Assembly (NCBI GenBank): GCA_021811745.1
Contig: JAJZNH010000728.1
Coordinates: forward strand, 1-5,954
DNA from: Acidobacteriota bacterium
GTDB lineage: Bacteria > Acidobacteriota > Terriglobia > Terriglobales > Acidobacteriaceae
Reading direction: 5' to 3'
DNA: 5,954 bases
In this document: positions 1-4,672 of the stretch, piece by piece
How positions within the stretch are numbered: position 1 is the stretch's first letter
Layout of the letters: each line of letters starts with the position of its first letter
Notes under the pieces: model-generated
Database searches by the model: none
The model's input: only the letters and a program-made list of their open reading frames with translations
What the model was told of the DNA's origin: nothing
Made by a program: the position numbers and the translations under genes

Positions 1-426
1 GAGTCTTGTCAGGCGGACCGTGCGTGCCTGACCGTTTTGACCGAGGTGCAGGGTGCGGCCTTCCAGTGCCGCGCGAGCGGTTTCCCGCTCCTGCGCGAAA
101 GCCGACAGTGGCGTGCCGCTTCCCAGCACTACATCTCCTTCCGCTCCGGTGGCCCATAGGGCGGCGGCGAGCAGGGGCATGGCTTCGGGATCAGCGAGTC
201 GGCCATCGGCGAACGGTCGGTGCGCTCCGGGGCGGGAGGCCGCAGGTTCACCTGCGACGAATGCGCGACCGTCGAGGTACATAGGCTGGTCCACGGCGCC
301 GAGCCCCCATGTCTCGGCGCCAGCGGCGTGGGGGACCCATGCCGCTGGCAGGATACCGTGGCGACCTTGGGCGTCGACCCACTTGATCATGCCGAATCCG
401 ATGTCGATTCCGAGCGGGGCGGGCAT
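1..426 (-). CDS. ParM/StbA-like actin-family ATPase (plasmid segregation), N-terminal part
   Basis: Only the first 142 residues are present; the frame is open at the left window edge. The protein begins MPAPLGIDIGFGMIKW, where DIGFGxxK (about residues 8-15) matches the phosphate-1 loop of actin-like ATPases of the ParM/StbA/ALP type. Downstream features fit the same N-terminal domain: a 'YLDGRAFVAGEPA' strand-turn near residues 50-62, a helical stretch rich in Ala/Leu near 85-93, and LGSGTPLSAF near 101-110, the 'TGLP' segment of this family. Family members polymerise with ATP to push plasmid copies apart, usually with an adaptor (ParR) encoded next to them; that neighbour would lie outside the window. 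The start at 426 is chosen because AGGAG at 436-440 lies 9 nt upstream. An ATG at 433 is in another frame and too close to that site. The call to the family is fairly secure, the segregation role is inferred. Confidence 0.8.
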   Translation of the reverse strand, partial: MPAPLGIDIGFGMIKWVDAQGRHGILPAAWVPHAAGAETWGLGAVDQPMYLDGRAFVAGEPAASRPGAHRPFADGRLADPEAMPLLAAALWATGAEGDVVLGSGTPLSAFAQERETARAALEGRTLHLGQNGQARTVRLTRL

Positions 427-435
427 ATGGCATCG

Positions 436-440
436 CTCCT
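436..440 (-). promoter_or_regulatory. Ribosome binding site of the ParM-like gene
   Basis: AGGAG on the minus strand, 9 nt before the ATG at 426 and only 2 nt before the competing out-of-frame ATG at 433. It decides the start in favour of the frame that encodes the actin-like protein. Confidence 0.7.
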
Positions 441-549
441 GAGTGTTGTATAAAGGCCGCACTCGTGGCCAGTGGCTCCCTATCACCGCAGGCCCTGGGG
501 AACGCGCGGAACTACTCGGTTGTACTCGGATTGGTATGTGCCTGGAGGA
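441..549. other. Gap between the ATPase remnant and the ParM-like gene
   Basis: No coding frame is convincing here. The stretch separates the TAA of the ATPase tail from the ribosome binding site of the ParM-like gene, so it would be expected to hold that gene's promoter or operator. Two copies of TACTCGG (513-519 and 523-529) lie exactly 10 nt apart, which would place them on the same face of the helix. I see no good -35/-10 pair. Confidence 0.35.
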
Positions 550-594
550 TTAAGCAGTGGACCAAGCGAGGTAGAACGACAGCACGGGATCTAC
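550..594 (-). pseudogene. C-terminal tail of the IS-interrupted P-loop ATPase gene
   Basis: Fourteen codons, VDPVLSFYLAWSTA, followed by TAA, lie directly outside the left end of the IS element. A 'DP(V/F)xxFYLxW' segment is a usual C-terminal motif of several families of ATP-binding STAND/archaeal-type ATPases, and the fragment at 1856-2140 is the N-terminal part of such a protein. If the IS is taken as 595-1855, the last codon before it (ATC, 1858-1856) joins this tail in frame at GTA (594-592). The joined product would be about 109 aa, far too short for this class of ATPase, so the central part has been lost or the two pieces are related in a less simple way. Family membership of so short a tail is tentative. 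Confidence 0.45.
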
Positions 595-613
595 AATGAA
601 ACGTGCGAGAGGG

Positions 614-633
614 CTGCCGCCTGAAGGCGGCAG
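614..633. repeat. Left-end hairpin of the IS element
   Basis: CTGCCGCC, loop TGAA, GGCGGCAG: a perfect 8-bp stem with a 4-nt loop about 19 nt inside the proposed left end. In IS200/IS605 elements TnpA binds such subterminal hairpins in single-stranded form and cleaves at a distance on the 5' side of the left one. The stem resembles the right-end hairpin (both contain GCC...GGCGGC), as expected if one transposase recognises both. Confidence 0.75.
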
Positions 634-681
634 ATGAATCGCGCTCTTCCCTTGTGGTTCCTGATCCGGCATATTAGAGGA

Positions 682-1839
682 ATGAGGACGTTCGAGTATC
701 GGCTGTATCCCAACCGCTCTCAGGGCAAAGCGCTCATGGCCTGCCTGATCGAGTCGCGGCAGGTGTATAACGCCATGCTCGAAGCGTCCAAGGTCCGGTA
801 CGACACCGAAGGCAAGTTCCTCTTCAAGTACGACCTGTGCGAGCTGTTCAAGGGCCACGCCCCCGAGCACGTCCCCGCAACTGTCGTCCAATGCCTCGCT
901 GACCGGCTGGACAAGTCCCTGCGGCGGTTCCTGTTCACCAAGGAGCAGGGAGAGCGATGCGGCTTCCCCAGATTCAAGGGCGACAACCGCTGGCACTCCA
1001 TCCACTTGCGGCAGTTCGACAAAGGGAAGGACGTCTGGATTGACGGGCGGTTCCTGCGCGTTCCCGCCAAAATCGGCAAGGTCATCAAGATCAAGATACA
1101 TCGGCCCCTGGAGGGAACTCCGAAGACGTGCCACCTCGTTTTGCGGGCAGACGGACACTGGTACGCACTGATTGTGTGCGAGACGGCGCCGGTTGTGCCG
1201 TGCGAGCCGTGCGAGCACCGCGCCGTTGGTATCGACGTGGGGTTGAAGTCCTTCCTGACCGACAGCGACGGGCGCACGGTAGAGAACCCGCGCTTCCTGC
1301 GGGAATCCCTCTCCACGCTGGCGCATAAGCAGCGCGTCCTGTCGCGGCGCGTCAAGGGCAGCCGTCGTCGTCGCAAGGCGGCCAAGGCTGTAGCACGGAT
1401 CCACCTCACCATCGGTCGGCAGCGCAGGGACTTCCACTTCAAGACGGCCAAGCCATACGCTGAGCGATGCGGAATCATCGCCGTCGAAGACCTGAACGTG
1501 AAGGGAATGGGGCGCAACCACCACCTCGCCCGCGCTATCGCGGACGCCTCGTGGGGCGCGTTTGTGGACATTCTCGAAGCCAAGGCTGAAAGCGCCGGAC
1601 ATCGAGTCGTCCGCGTACCCGCGCGCTTCACGAGTCAGAAGTGCAGTCGCTGCGGCGCCATGGTCCCGAAGTCCCTCAGCGTGCGGACGCACATCTGCAC
1701 CTCCTGCGGGTACGTAGCCGACCGGGACCACAACGCCGCGCGGAACATCTTGGACCGAGCAGTCAACGGCTGGGGCGCAGCCGTCGGGGAGCGGGAAGGG
1801 ATCGCCGCCCGCGTCGAACCGAGAAGCCGCTGCCTTTAG
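682..1839 (+). CDS. tnpB: TnpB RNA-guided nuclease of an IS200/IS605-type element
   Basis: A 385-aa protein of normal TnpB length. TnpB uses an RNA made from the element's right end to cut DNA next to the transposon-associated motif, helping the element to persist after excision; it is the ancestor of Cas12. The N-terminus MRTFEYRLYPNRSQ is typical. The RuvC catalytic residues are all visible: D185 in VGIDVGLKS, E269 in IIAVEDLN, and D349 in DRDHNAARNI. The zinc finger is complete: C321-x2-C324 and C339-x2-C342. An Arg/Lys-rich helix near residues 216-240 fits RNA binding. The ORF could begin at ATG 634, adding 16 residues, but the family alignment and GAGG at 677-680 favour 682, although that site is unusually close to the ATG. 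The stop lies in the right-end hairpin. The gene has no frameshift and looks functional. It is transcribed against all its neighbours. Confidence 0.93.
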   Translation: MRTFEYRLYPNRSQGKALMACLIESRQVYNAMLEASKVRYDTEGKFLFKYDLCELFKGHAPEHVPATVVQCLADRLDKSLRRFLFTKEQGERCGFPRFKGDNRWHSIHLRQFDKGKDVWIDGRFLRVPAKIGKVIKIKIHRPLEGTPKTCHLVLRADGHWYALIVCETAPVVPCEPCEHRAVGIDVGLKSFLTDSDGRTVENPRFLRESLSTLAHKQRVLSRRVKGSRRRRKAAKAVARIHLTIGRQRRDFHFKTAKPYAERCGIIAVEDLNVKGMGRNHHLARAIADASWGAFVDILEAKAESAGHRVVRVPARFTSQKCSRCGAMVPKSLSVRTHICTSCGYVADRDHNAARNILDRAVNGWGAAVGEREGIAARVEPRSRCL

Positions 1840-1872
1840 GCGGCGGAGTTGTCACGATCTCCGGTGCGGTCG
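1710..1872 (+). ncRNA. Probable omega/right-end RNA of TnpB
   Basis: Characterised TnpB proteins use a guide RNA derived from the 3' part of tnpB plus the right end, followed by a guide copied from the flanking DNA just outside the element. By analogy the scaffold here would cover the end of tnpB and the 1827-1846 hairpin, and the guide would begin at 1856 (GATCTCCGGTGCGGTC). The 5' boundary and the guide length are guesses from other systems; only the 3' hairpin and the element end are seen. With this flank the guide would match the interrupted ATPase gene. Confidence 0.35.
1827..1846. repeat. Right-end hairpin of the IS element
   Basis: CCGCTGCC, loop TTTA, GGCGGCGG: an 8-bp stem with one G-U pair in RNA form. 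The tnpB stop codon TAG (1837-1839) starts in the loop. The hairpin is followed by AGTTGTCAC, where the element appears to end at 1855. It would serve both as the TnpA binding site and as the 3' structural part of the TnpB guide RNA. Confidence 0.75.
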
Positions 1873-2140
1873 TTTCCGCAGTACAACGGAAGCGCCGATG
1901 CCCCCAACCGGCCGACGATAAGATTTTACGCCAGAGACACGTTTCCCCTGCACCGGAAGGGCCGGTGAGCACGACCTGTCCCCCGGCGGTTTCCAAGGAA
2001 TCGGCAAGCAGCCTTTCCAGGTCGCCGTCATCGCGAGTGACGTATGTATGGTCTGGGAATCCGCTGCCGTCGAACACCTCACGAACACGCAGGATTGGTC
2101 CATCACTCCCTGGCAACCAACGGGCGATGGTGTTCAGCAT
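1856..2140 (-). pseudogene. N-terminal fragment of a P-loop ATPase, interrupted by the IS element
   Basis: Ninety-five codons from ATG 2140 run up to the right end of the IS. The stretch TYVTRDDGDLERLLADSL (about residues 32-49) is followed by a strand and a P-loop, VVLTGPSGAGETCLWRK (56-72). Layout and sequence match ATP-binding proteins in which a short N-terminal segment precedes GPS(x)SGKT-L-x-RK; the residues after it, FRCTAETTAPEI, fit the next strand. The invariant Walker A lysine is replaced by glutamate (GAGET; codon GAA, one transition from AAA), so nucleotide binding would be impaired even in the intact gene. Beyond 1855 the frame reads into IS sequence and stops at 1763. A purine-rich GGGAGGGGG lies about 11 nt upstream of the ATG. 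What the ATPase did is unknown; no regulatory, toxin or defence domain remains to judge by. Confidence 0.65.
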
Positions 2141-2361
2141 TTGGTTTGTTTCCCCCTCCCGTTCCCCTGGCCTCTCCTGAACCGCTCCGGTCTTGCTGAA
2201 GCGAGTTACGGCTCGGTATCCGGCCAGTACCAGGAAGGTTATCCGCGAAAACGCCGCCCACGCTTTTTGAGACGCGCCAGCGGCTCAAATAGCGTGGGCA
2301 GGACTGCTGGTGTTCGGTCTCAATTCGCGTGGTCAGTAGCACGCGGCCCAGAGTGCTTTGC
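2141..2361. other. Gap between the ATPase fragment and the DUF4389 gene
   Basis: Open frames on both strands in this stretch have poor composition and no homology that I recognise. Apart from the inverted repeat at 2256-2299 and the purine-rich GGGAGGGGG before the ATPase start, I see no gene or RNA here. It would have to hold any promoter specific to the ATPase gene. Confidence 0.4.
2256..2299 (-). terminator. Long inverted repeat, probable terminator after the DUF4389 gene
   Basis: Arms of 16 nt (2256-2271 and 2284-2299) match at 15 positions around a 12-nt loop: GCCCACGCTTTTTGAG against CTCAAATAGCGTGGGC. On the minus strand the second arm is followed by GGCGTTTTCG, a short T run as in an intrinsic terminator. 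The repeat lies 62 nt past the stop of the DUF4389 gene and well before the ATPase start at 2140, so it would separate the two transcription units. The T run is weak and does not directly follow the stem. A protein-binding or recombination site is the main alternative. Confidence 0.5.
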
Positions 2362-2667
2362 TCAAACTTCGGAACCGAAGGTAAAAGGCGGATAGCGGTC
2401 GGTGATTCCCGCGTTCCAGAGGATGACACGCATTGTCCAGCGTTGGTAACCGACCATGAATTCCCACAGCCCGCCGGGCATCCGGCCTGTGAAGAGGACG
2501 ATCCAGTATCCGATCCAGCGTCCGATCAGCCAAATTGGGAAGATGAGGGCCAGGATGATCAGGTGTGGTAGCAACAGCAAGTATTTGATGTCAAAGATGC
2601 CCAATAGAGCAAGTAGCCTAGAGTTACGAGGGGACGGCGTTGCCGTGATGTTGGTTTCGTATGGCAT
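2362..2667 (-). CDS. Small DUF4389 membrane protein
   Basis: A 101-aa protein. The hydrophobic segment KYLLLLPHLIILALIFPIWL (28-47) is a clear transmembrane helix with the LPH motif of DUF4389, and a second hydrophobic stretch follows to about residue 60. The C-terminal half carries the family signature: FTGRMPGGLWEF (59-70), a GYQRWTMRV segment (73-81), and the terminal TDRYPPFTF (89-97). The molecular function of DUF4389 proteins is not known. The start at 2667 (MPYETN) is preferred over the longer frame from 2718 because AAGGA at 2674-2678 lies 6 nt upstream. It follows the 130-aa unknown protein after 25 nt, is the last gene before the inverted repeat, and is probably co-transcribed with the TadZ-like gene. 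Confidence 0.85.
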   Translation of the reverse strand: MPYETNITATPSPRNSRLLALLGIFDIKYLLLLPHLIILALIFPIWLIGRWIGYWIVLFTGRMPGGLWEFMVGYQRWTMRVILWNAGITDRYPPFTFGSEV

Positions 2668-2692
2668 GGTTTTTCCTTTCGTGGAATGGCTG

Positions 2693-3085
2693 TCACTGGA
2701 TTTTAGCGAGAAGGGCATGGATTTGCGCTTGCTGTTCCGCCGGGAGACGCTGCATAGATTTGGCCATCCTGGTCGCGTCCACCGTGTCTCCTGTTCGTTT
2801 GGCCAGTGCGATTCGCACCGCCCATGCCGCGGGGTGGGTGGCGTCTGGTGTGCCGGGTAACCAGAATTCGGCGGGGGGCGCAGGTGTCCCCTTCCTCTGG
2901 TACCAGGCTTCCGCCGCGCGCGTCGCGGCTAGTAAGGTGGCCTGTTCCGCGCTGGTGATGGTTCCCTGGACGGCGGTGATAATGGCGCGTTGCTGTTCGG
3001 CGGGCAGGTCGCGGATCCCGATGGCGCCGCAGGCGGCGCCGAAGGGATCTCCGGCGGCCAGAGGTTCGAGAATGGCTTGTTCCAA
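2693..3085 (-). CDS. Hypothetical helical protein coupled to the TadZ-like gene
   Basis: A 130-aa, alanine- and glutamine-rich, probably all-helical soluble protein that I do not recognise. A short motif, LPAEQQ, occurs twice, near residues 27-32 and 114-119, at similar positions in two helices, which suggests an old internal repeat or a shared binding face. The start is uncertain. TTG at 3085 has AAGGTG (3092-3097) 6 nt upstream, overlapping the stop codon of the TadZ-like gene, and is preferred. GTG at 3094 would give a GTGA overlap with that stop but lacks a good ribosome site. ATG at 3133 would overlap by 43 nt and also lacks one. Close coupling to the upstream gene suggests a partner protein, but this is inference only. 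Confidence 0.7.
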   Translation of the reverse strand: MEQAILEPLAAGDPFGAACGAIGIRDLPAEQQRAIITAVQGTITSAEQATLLAATRAAEAWYQRKGTPAPPAEFWLPGTPDATHPAAWAVRIALAKRTGDTVDATRMAKSMQRLPAEQQAQIHALLAKIQ

Positions 3086-3090
3086 GACAT

Positions 3091-4131
3091 TCACCTTGAT
3101 TTGCGCTGTTGGGCGATATGCCGCAGATCCCATCGTTTGTCGATAGCGGCGGCGATGCTGCGGTGATGCATGGACGTCCAGTGGAGCGCTGGATTTTCAG
3201 GTAGCACCGCGATGCAGGGATAGCCAAGAAAGGCTTGGATTTTCGGCGGCCCGGTAACGAACCCAGACACGTGTCGGTTGAGCACAATGCCGGGTGCCAG
3301 CCCCTGCGCGATCCATCCCTTCGCGATGCTCAGGACCAGGGGGTCTGGGGTAACGACCAGCAGGTGGATTCCGGCGATGGCGAGGATGGCGGCGGAACGC
3401 GGGTCCCTGGGGTCTGGCGGGCAGGCGCACAGCCGCCAGCGAACGGATGTGGCGGTGACCAAAGGCGCCACGTCCGAGCCGGGTGGGGGGACGGTGACCC
3501 CGACGCCGCCGAGGCCGGGCCGGCGCAAGCCGCCGCCAATCGGAGTGCTGGCGAAGAGCAATGCCGGCAAAGCCGGGTTATCGCGCAGGTCGAACGCTTC
3601 CACTCCGTCTTCGGAGAGACTGAAGGCCAGGTTGGCGGTGACAGTGCCGCATCCGACACCAGGTCGGGCGCCAAGCACCGCGATAGTGGTATTGTCGGAA
3701 GCGGGAATAGTTTGATTTGTTGGTACCGTTTCCAGCATCGTTTGCACGTCGGCGTAACTGGCGTCATGGGTCAGTGCGGCGGCGCAATCGGCGGCGCGCA
3801 CGGCGCCGGGCAACAGATTGAAAATGGCCAGACGAGTGGCCGCTTTGGCGATCTGCCTGGCTGTTTCGTCCAAGGGGCCGAGTAGGATGACGATGCGAGC
3901 GGCGGGCACGGCTTTGCGCACCGCGATTAGCGCGTCGGGCAGTGATATGTCTCCGTCCAGAGCGCGACTGATGATGATCGCTTCTGGCTGTGCGGAGATG
4001 GCGGCGGGCTGCAAATGGTGGGAAAGTAACACGGCTGGCCCCGCTTCCGCGTGCCCGATCAGGGCGGCGCGGATCTCGGCGGCGAGAGCCGCTGCGGTTT
4101 CTCCGGCGCCGAGAGCCAGTAAGTAGCGCAC
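3091..4131 (-). CDS. CpaE/TadZ-like ParA-superfamily protein with altered P-loop
   Basis: A 346-aa protein. Residues 1-135 look like a degenerate receiver-type alpha/beta domain (for example ALIAVRKAVPAARIVILLG at 68-85), as in CpaE/TadZ. Residues 149-346 are a SIMIBI/ParA-type NTPase domain. Its P-loop reads LGARPGVGCGTVTANLAF (153-170): the ParA pattern KGGxGKTT becomes R-P-G-V-G-C-G-T, so the signature lysine is Arg156 and the Walker A lysine is Cys161. The next motif, FDLRDNPALPALL (180-192), matches the 'DLDLR...LALLL' segment of CpaE. The strand LLVVTPDPLVLSIAKG (257-272) and the region around GIVLNRH (281-287) complete the fold. TadZ proteins place pilus or secretion machinery at the pole; no such machinery is visible here, so a role in conjugation or segregation is inferred. 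The GTG start at 4131 has AAGGA 7 nt upstream; the 39 residues upstream in frame lack family similarity. Confidence 0.75.
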   Translation of the reverse strand: MRYLLALGAGETAAALAAEIRAALIGHAEAGPAVLLSHHLQPAAISAQPEAIIISRALDGDISLPDALIAVRKAVPAARIVILLGPLDETARQIAKAATRLAIFNLLPGAVRAADCAAALTHDASYADVQTMLETVPTNQTIPASDNTTIAVLGARPGVGCGTVTANLAFSLSEDGVEAFDLRDNPALPALLFASTPIGGGLRRPGLGGVGVTVPPPGSDVAPLVTATSVRWRLCACPPDPRDPRSAAILAIAGIHLLVVTPDPLVLSIAKGWIAQGLAPGIVLNRHVSGFVTGPPKIQAFLGYPCIAVLPENPALHWTSMHHRSIAAAIDKRWDLRHIAQQRKSR

Positions 4132-4138
4132 GCCATTG

Positions 4139-4145
4139 TCCTTCC
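4139..4145 (-). promoter_or_regulatory. Ribosome binding site deciding the GTG start of the TadZ-like gene
   Basis: GGAAGGA on the minus strand, 7 nt before GTG 4131. It excludes the upstream ATG at 4248 as the main start, which would lie inside the zinc-ribbon gene. A nearby ATG at 4136 is out of frame. Confidence 0.65.
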
Positions 4146-4192
4146 TTCGGAGAGACTTCAGGTGAAGGCACCACGGCGAAGCGACAAGCCGG

Positions 4193-4519
4193 CTACCTCT
4201 CGCTGCAGGGGCCGCATAGCGGGCCGAAACCGCCGCGTTGCTTGGCAAAGCCGACGACTACCGCGGATCCACCGCACTGGCAGCAGAAGCCCTTCGGCCC
4301 CGCCTGCGGCGGCGCGTTCTGCTGGGCGTAGGCCGCGTCGGTGATGGCCTCCGCCTTGGCCAACTCAGCTAGGGCCGCTGGCACAAGGGCGCGAGTCGCG
4401 GGCACCTGCTCGAACTGCTGCACCGCCGCGGCGGCTGCCATTTCTTGCCGGACGGCCAACAAGTAGGCCCTCCGGCCGGGCGACGCGTCCGGATCATCCT
4501 GCGCTACCAAAGACCACAT
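4193..4519 (-). CDS. Small zinc-ribbon protein, function unknown
   Basis: A 108-aa protein. The first 70 residues are mostly helical and Ala/Gln rich. The C-terminus holds two CxxC knuckles, C79-x2-C82 (FCCQCGG) and C102-x2-C105 (LCGPC), separated by 19 residues with glycine-rich turns, as in a zinc ribbon that binds nucleic acid or protein. I do not recognise the family. The start at ATG 4519 has a purine-rich AGAGGGGG at 4529-4536, about 9 nt upstream. The gene ends 61 nt before the TadZ-like start and is probably in the same operon. The competing plus-strand frames here have arginine-rich compositions typical of shadows. Confidence 0.65.
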   Translation of the reverse strand: MWSLVAQDDPDASPGRRAYLLAVRQEMAAAAAVQQFEQVPATRALVPAALAELAKAEAITDAAYAQQNAPPQAGPKGFCCQCGGSAVVVGFAKQRGGFGPLCGPCSER

Positions 4520-4645
4520 TCACGATCGCCCCCTCTCTGCAGCATCCACTCCGATTCCCCCATCTTCATCGGCGTCGGCCGGGGCCCACTGCCGCGCTCC
4601 CTCCAGGGCCAGCCAACCTGCGTTGCCGCTCGCCTCCACCGGCAT
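4520..4645 (-). CDS. Possible 41-aa protein abutting the zinc-ribbon gene
   Basis: From ATG 4645 the frame encodes MPVEASGNAGWLALEGARQW and a further 21 mostly acidic residues, ending in TGA at 4522-4520 with the next gene's ATG directly adjacent (TGAATG). About 70% of third positions are G or C, and the amino-acid make-up looks protein-like. Against it: there is no clear ribosome site upstream. The frame is also the same as that of the 3D-domain gene beyond its TGA (4675-4673), with nine sense codons between. An overlapping GTG frame (4665-4504) has a tryptophan/arginine-rich product and is less likely. Unsupported by homology. Confidence 0.35.
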   Translation of the reverse strand: MPVEASGNAGWLALEGARQWAPADADEDGGIGVDAAERGRS

Positions 4646-4672
4646 TGCGCGTAGAAGCGGTTCACAATTCTT

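Larger units (their letters stand above)
595..1855 (+). mobile_element. IS200/IS605-type element carrying tnpB only
   Basis: The element has the family's hallmarks: subterminal hairpins instead of terminal inverted repeats, a tnpB gene running almost to the right end, and its stop codon inside the right-end hairpin. The left hairpin is at 614-633 and the right hairpin at 1827-1846. The right end reads CGGCGGAGTTGTCAC, like many IS605-group right ends that finish in TCAC. The left flank reads GATCTAC before AATGAAACG. CTAC (591-594, outside) and TCAC (1852-1855, inside) are similar, as expected for left and right cleavage sites recognised by one Y1 transposase. Boundaries are inferred from this pairing and may be off by a few bases. 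No tnpA (HUH/Y1 transposase) is present, so movement would need a transposase in trans. No target-site duplication is expected in this family. Confidence 0.8.

Noticed and set aside
248..433. Minus-strand frame starting at ATG 433
   Set aside because: It is arginine-rich with no family motif, and its ATG is 2 nt from the ribosome site. The overlapping frame from 426 encodes the actin-like protein.
447..452. TATACA on the minus strand as a -10 box for the ParM-like gene
   Set aside because: A start of transcription there would fall on the ribosome site itself, and no -35 element lies at the right distance.
53..453. Plus-strand frames opposite the ParM-like gene
   Set aside because: Composition is Ala/Arg/Pro-rich and no motif is visible; they are shadows of the minus-strand gene.
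550..1731. A 393-codon minus-strand frame running opposite tnpB
   Set aside because: It is the antisense shadow of tnpB. Only its last 14 codons (594-550), outside the IS, are taken as meaningful.
2103..2429. Minus-strand frame of 108 codons across the gap and the inverted repeat
   Set aside because: It overlaps the ATPase start and the DUF4389 end, has no recognisable domain or ribosome site, and its composition is not protein-like.
4504..4665. GTG-started minus-strand frame of 53 codons
   Set aside because: The product is rich in Trp, Arg and Cys and its stop lies inside the zinc-ribbon gene; the overlapping 41-codon frame is a better candidate.
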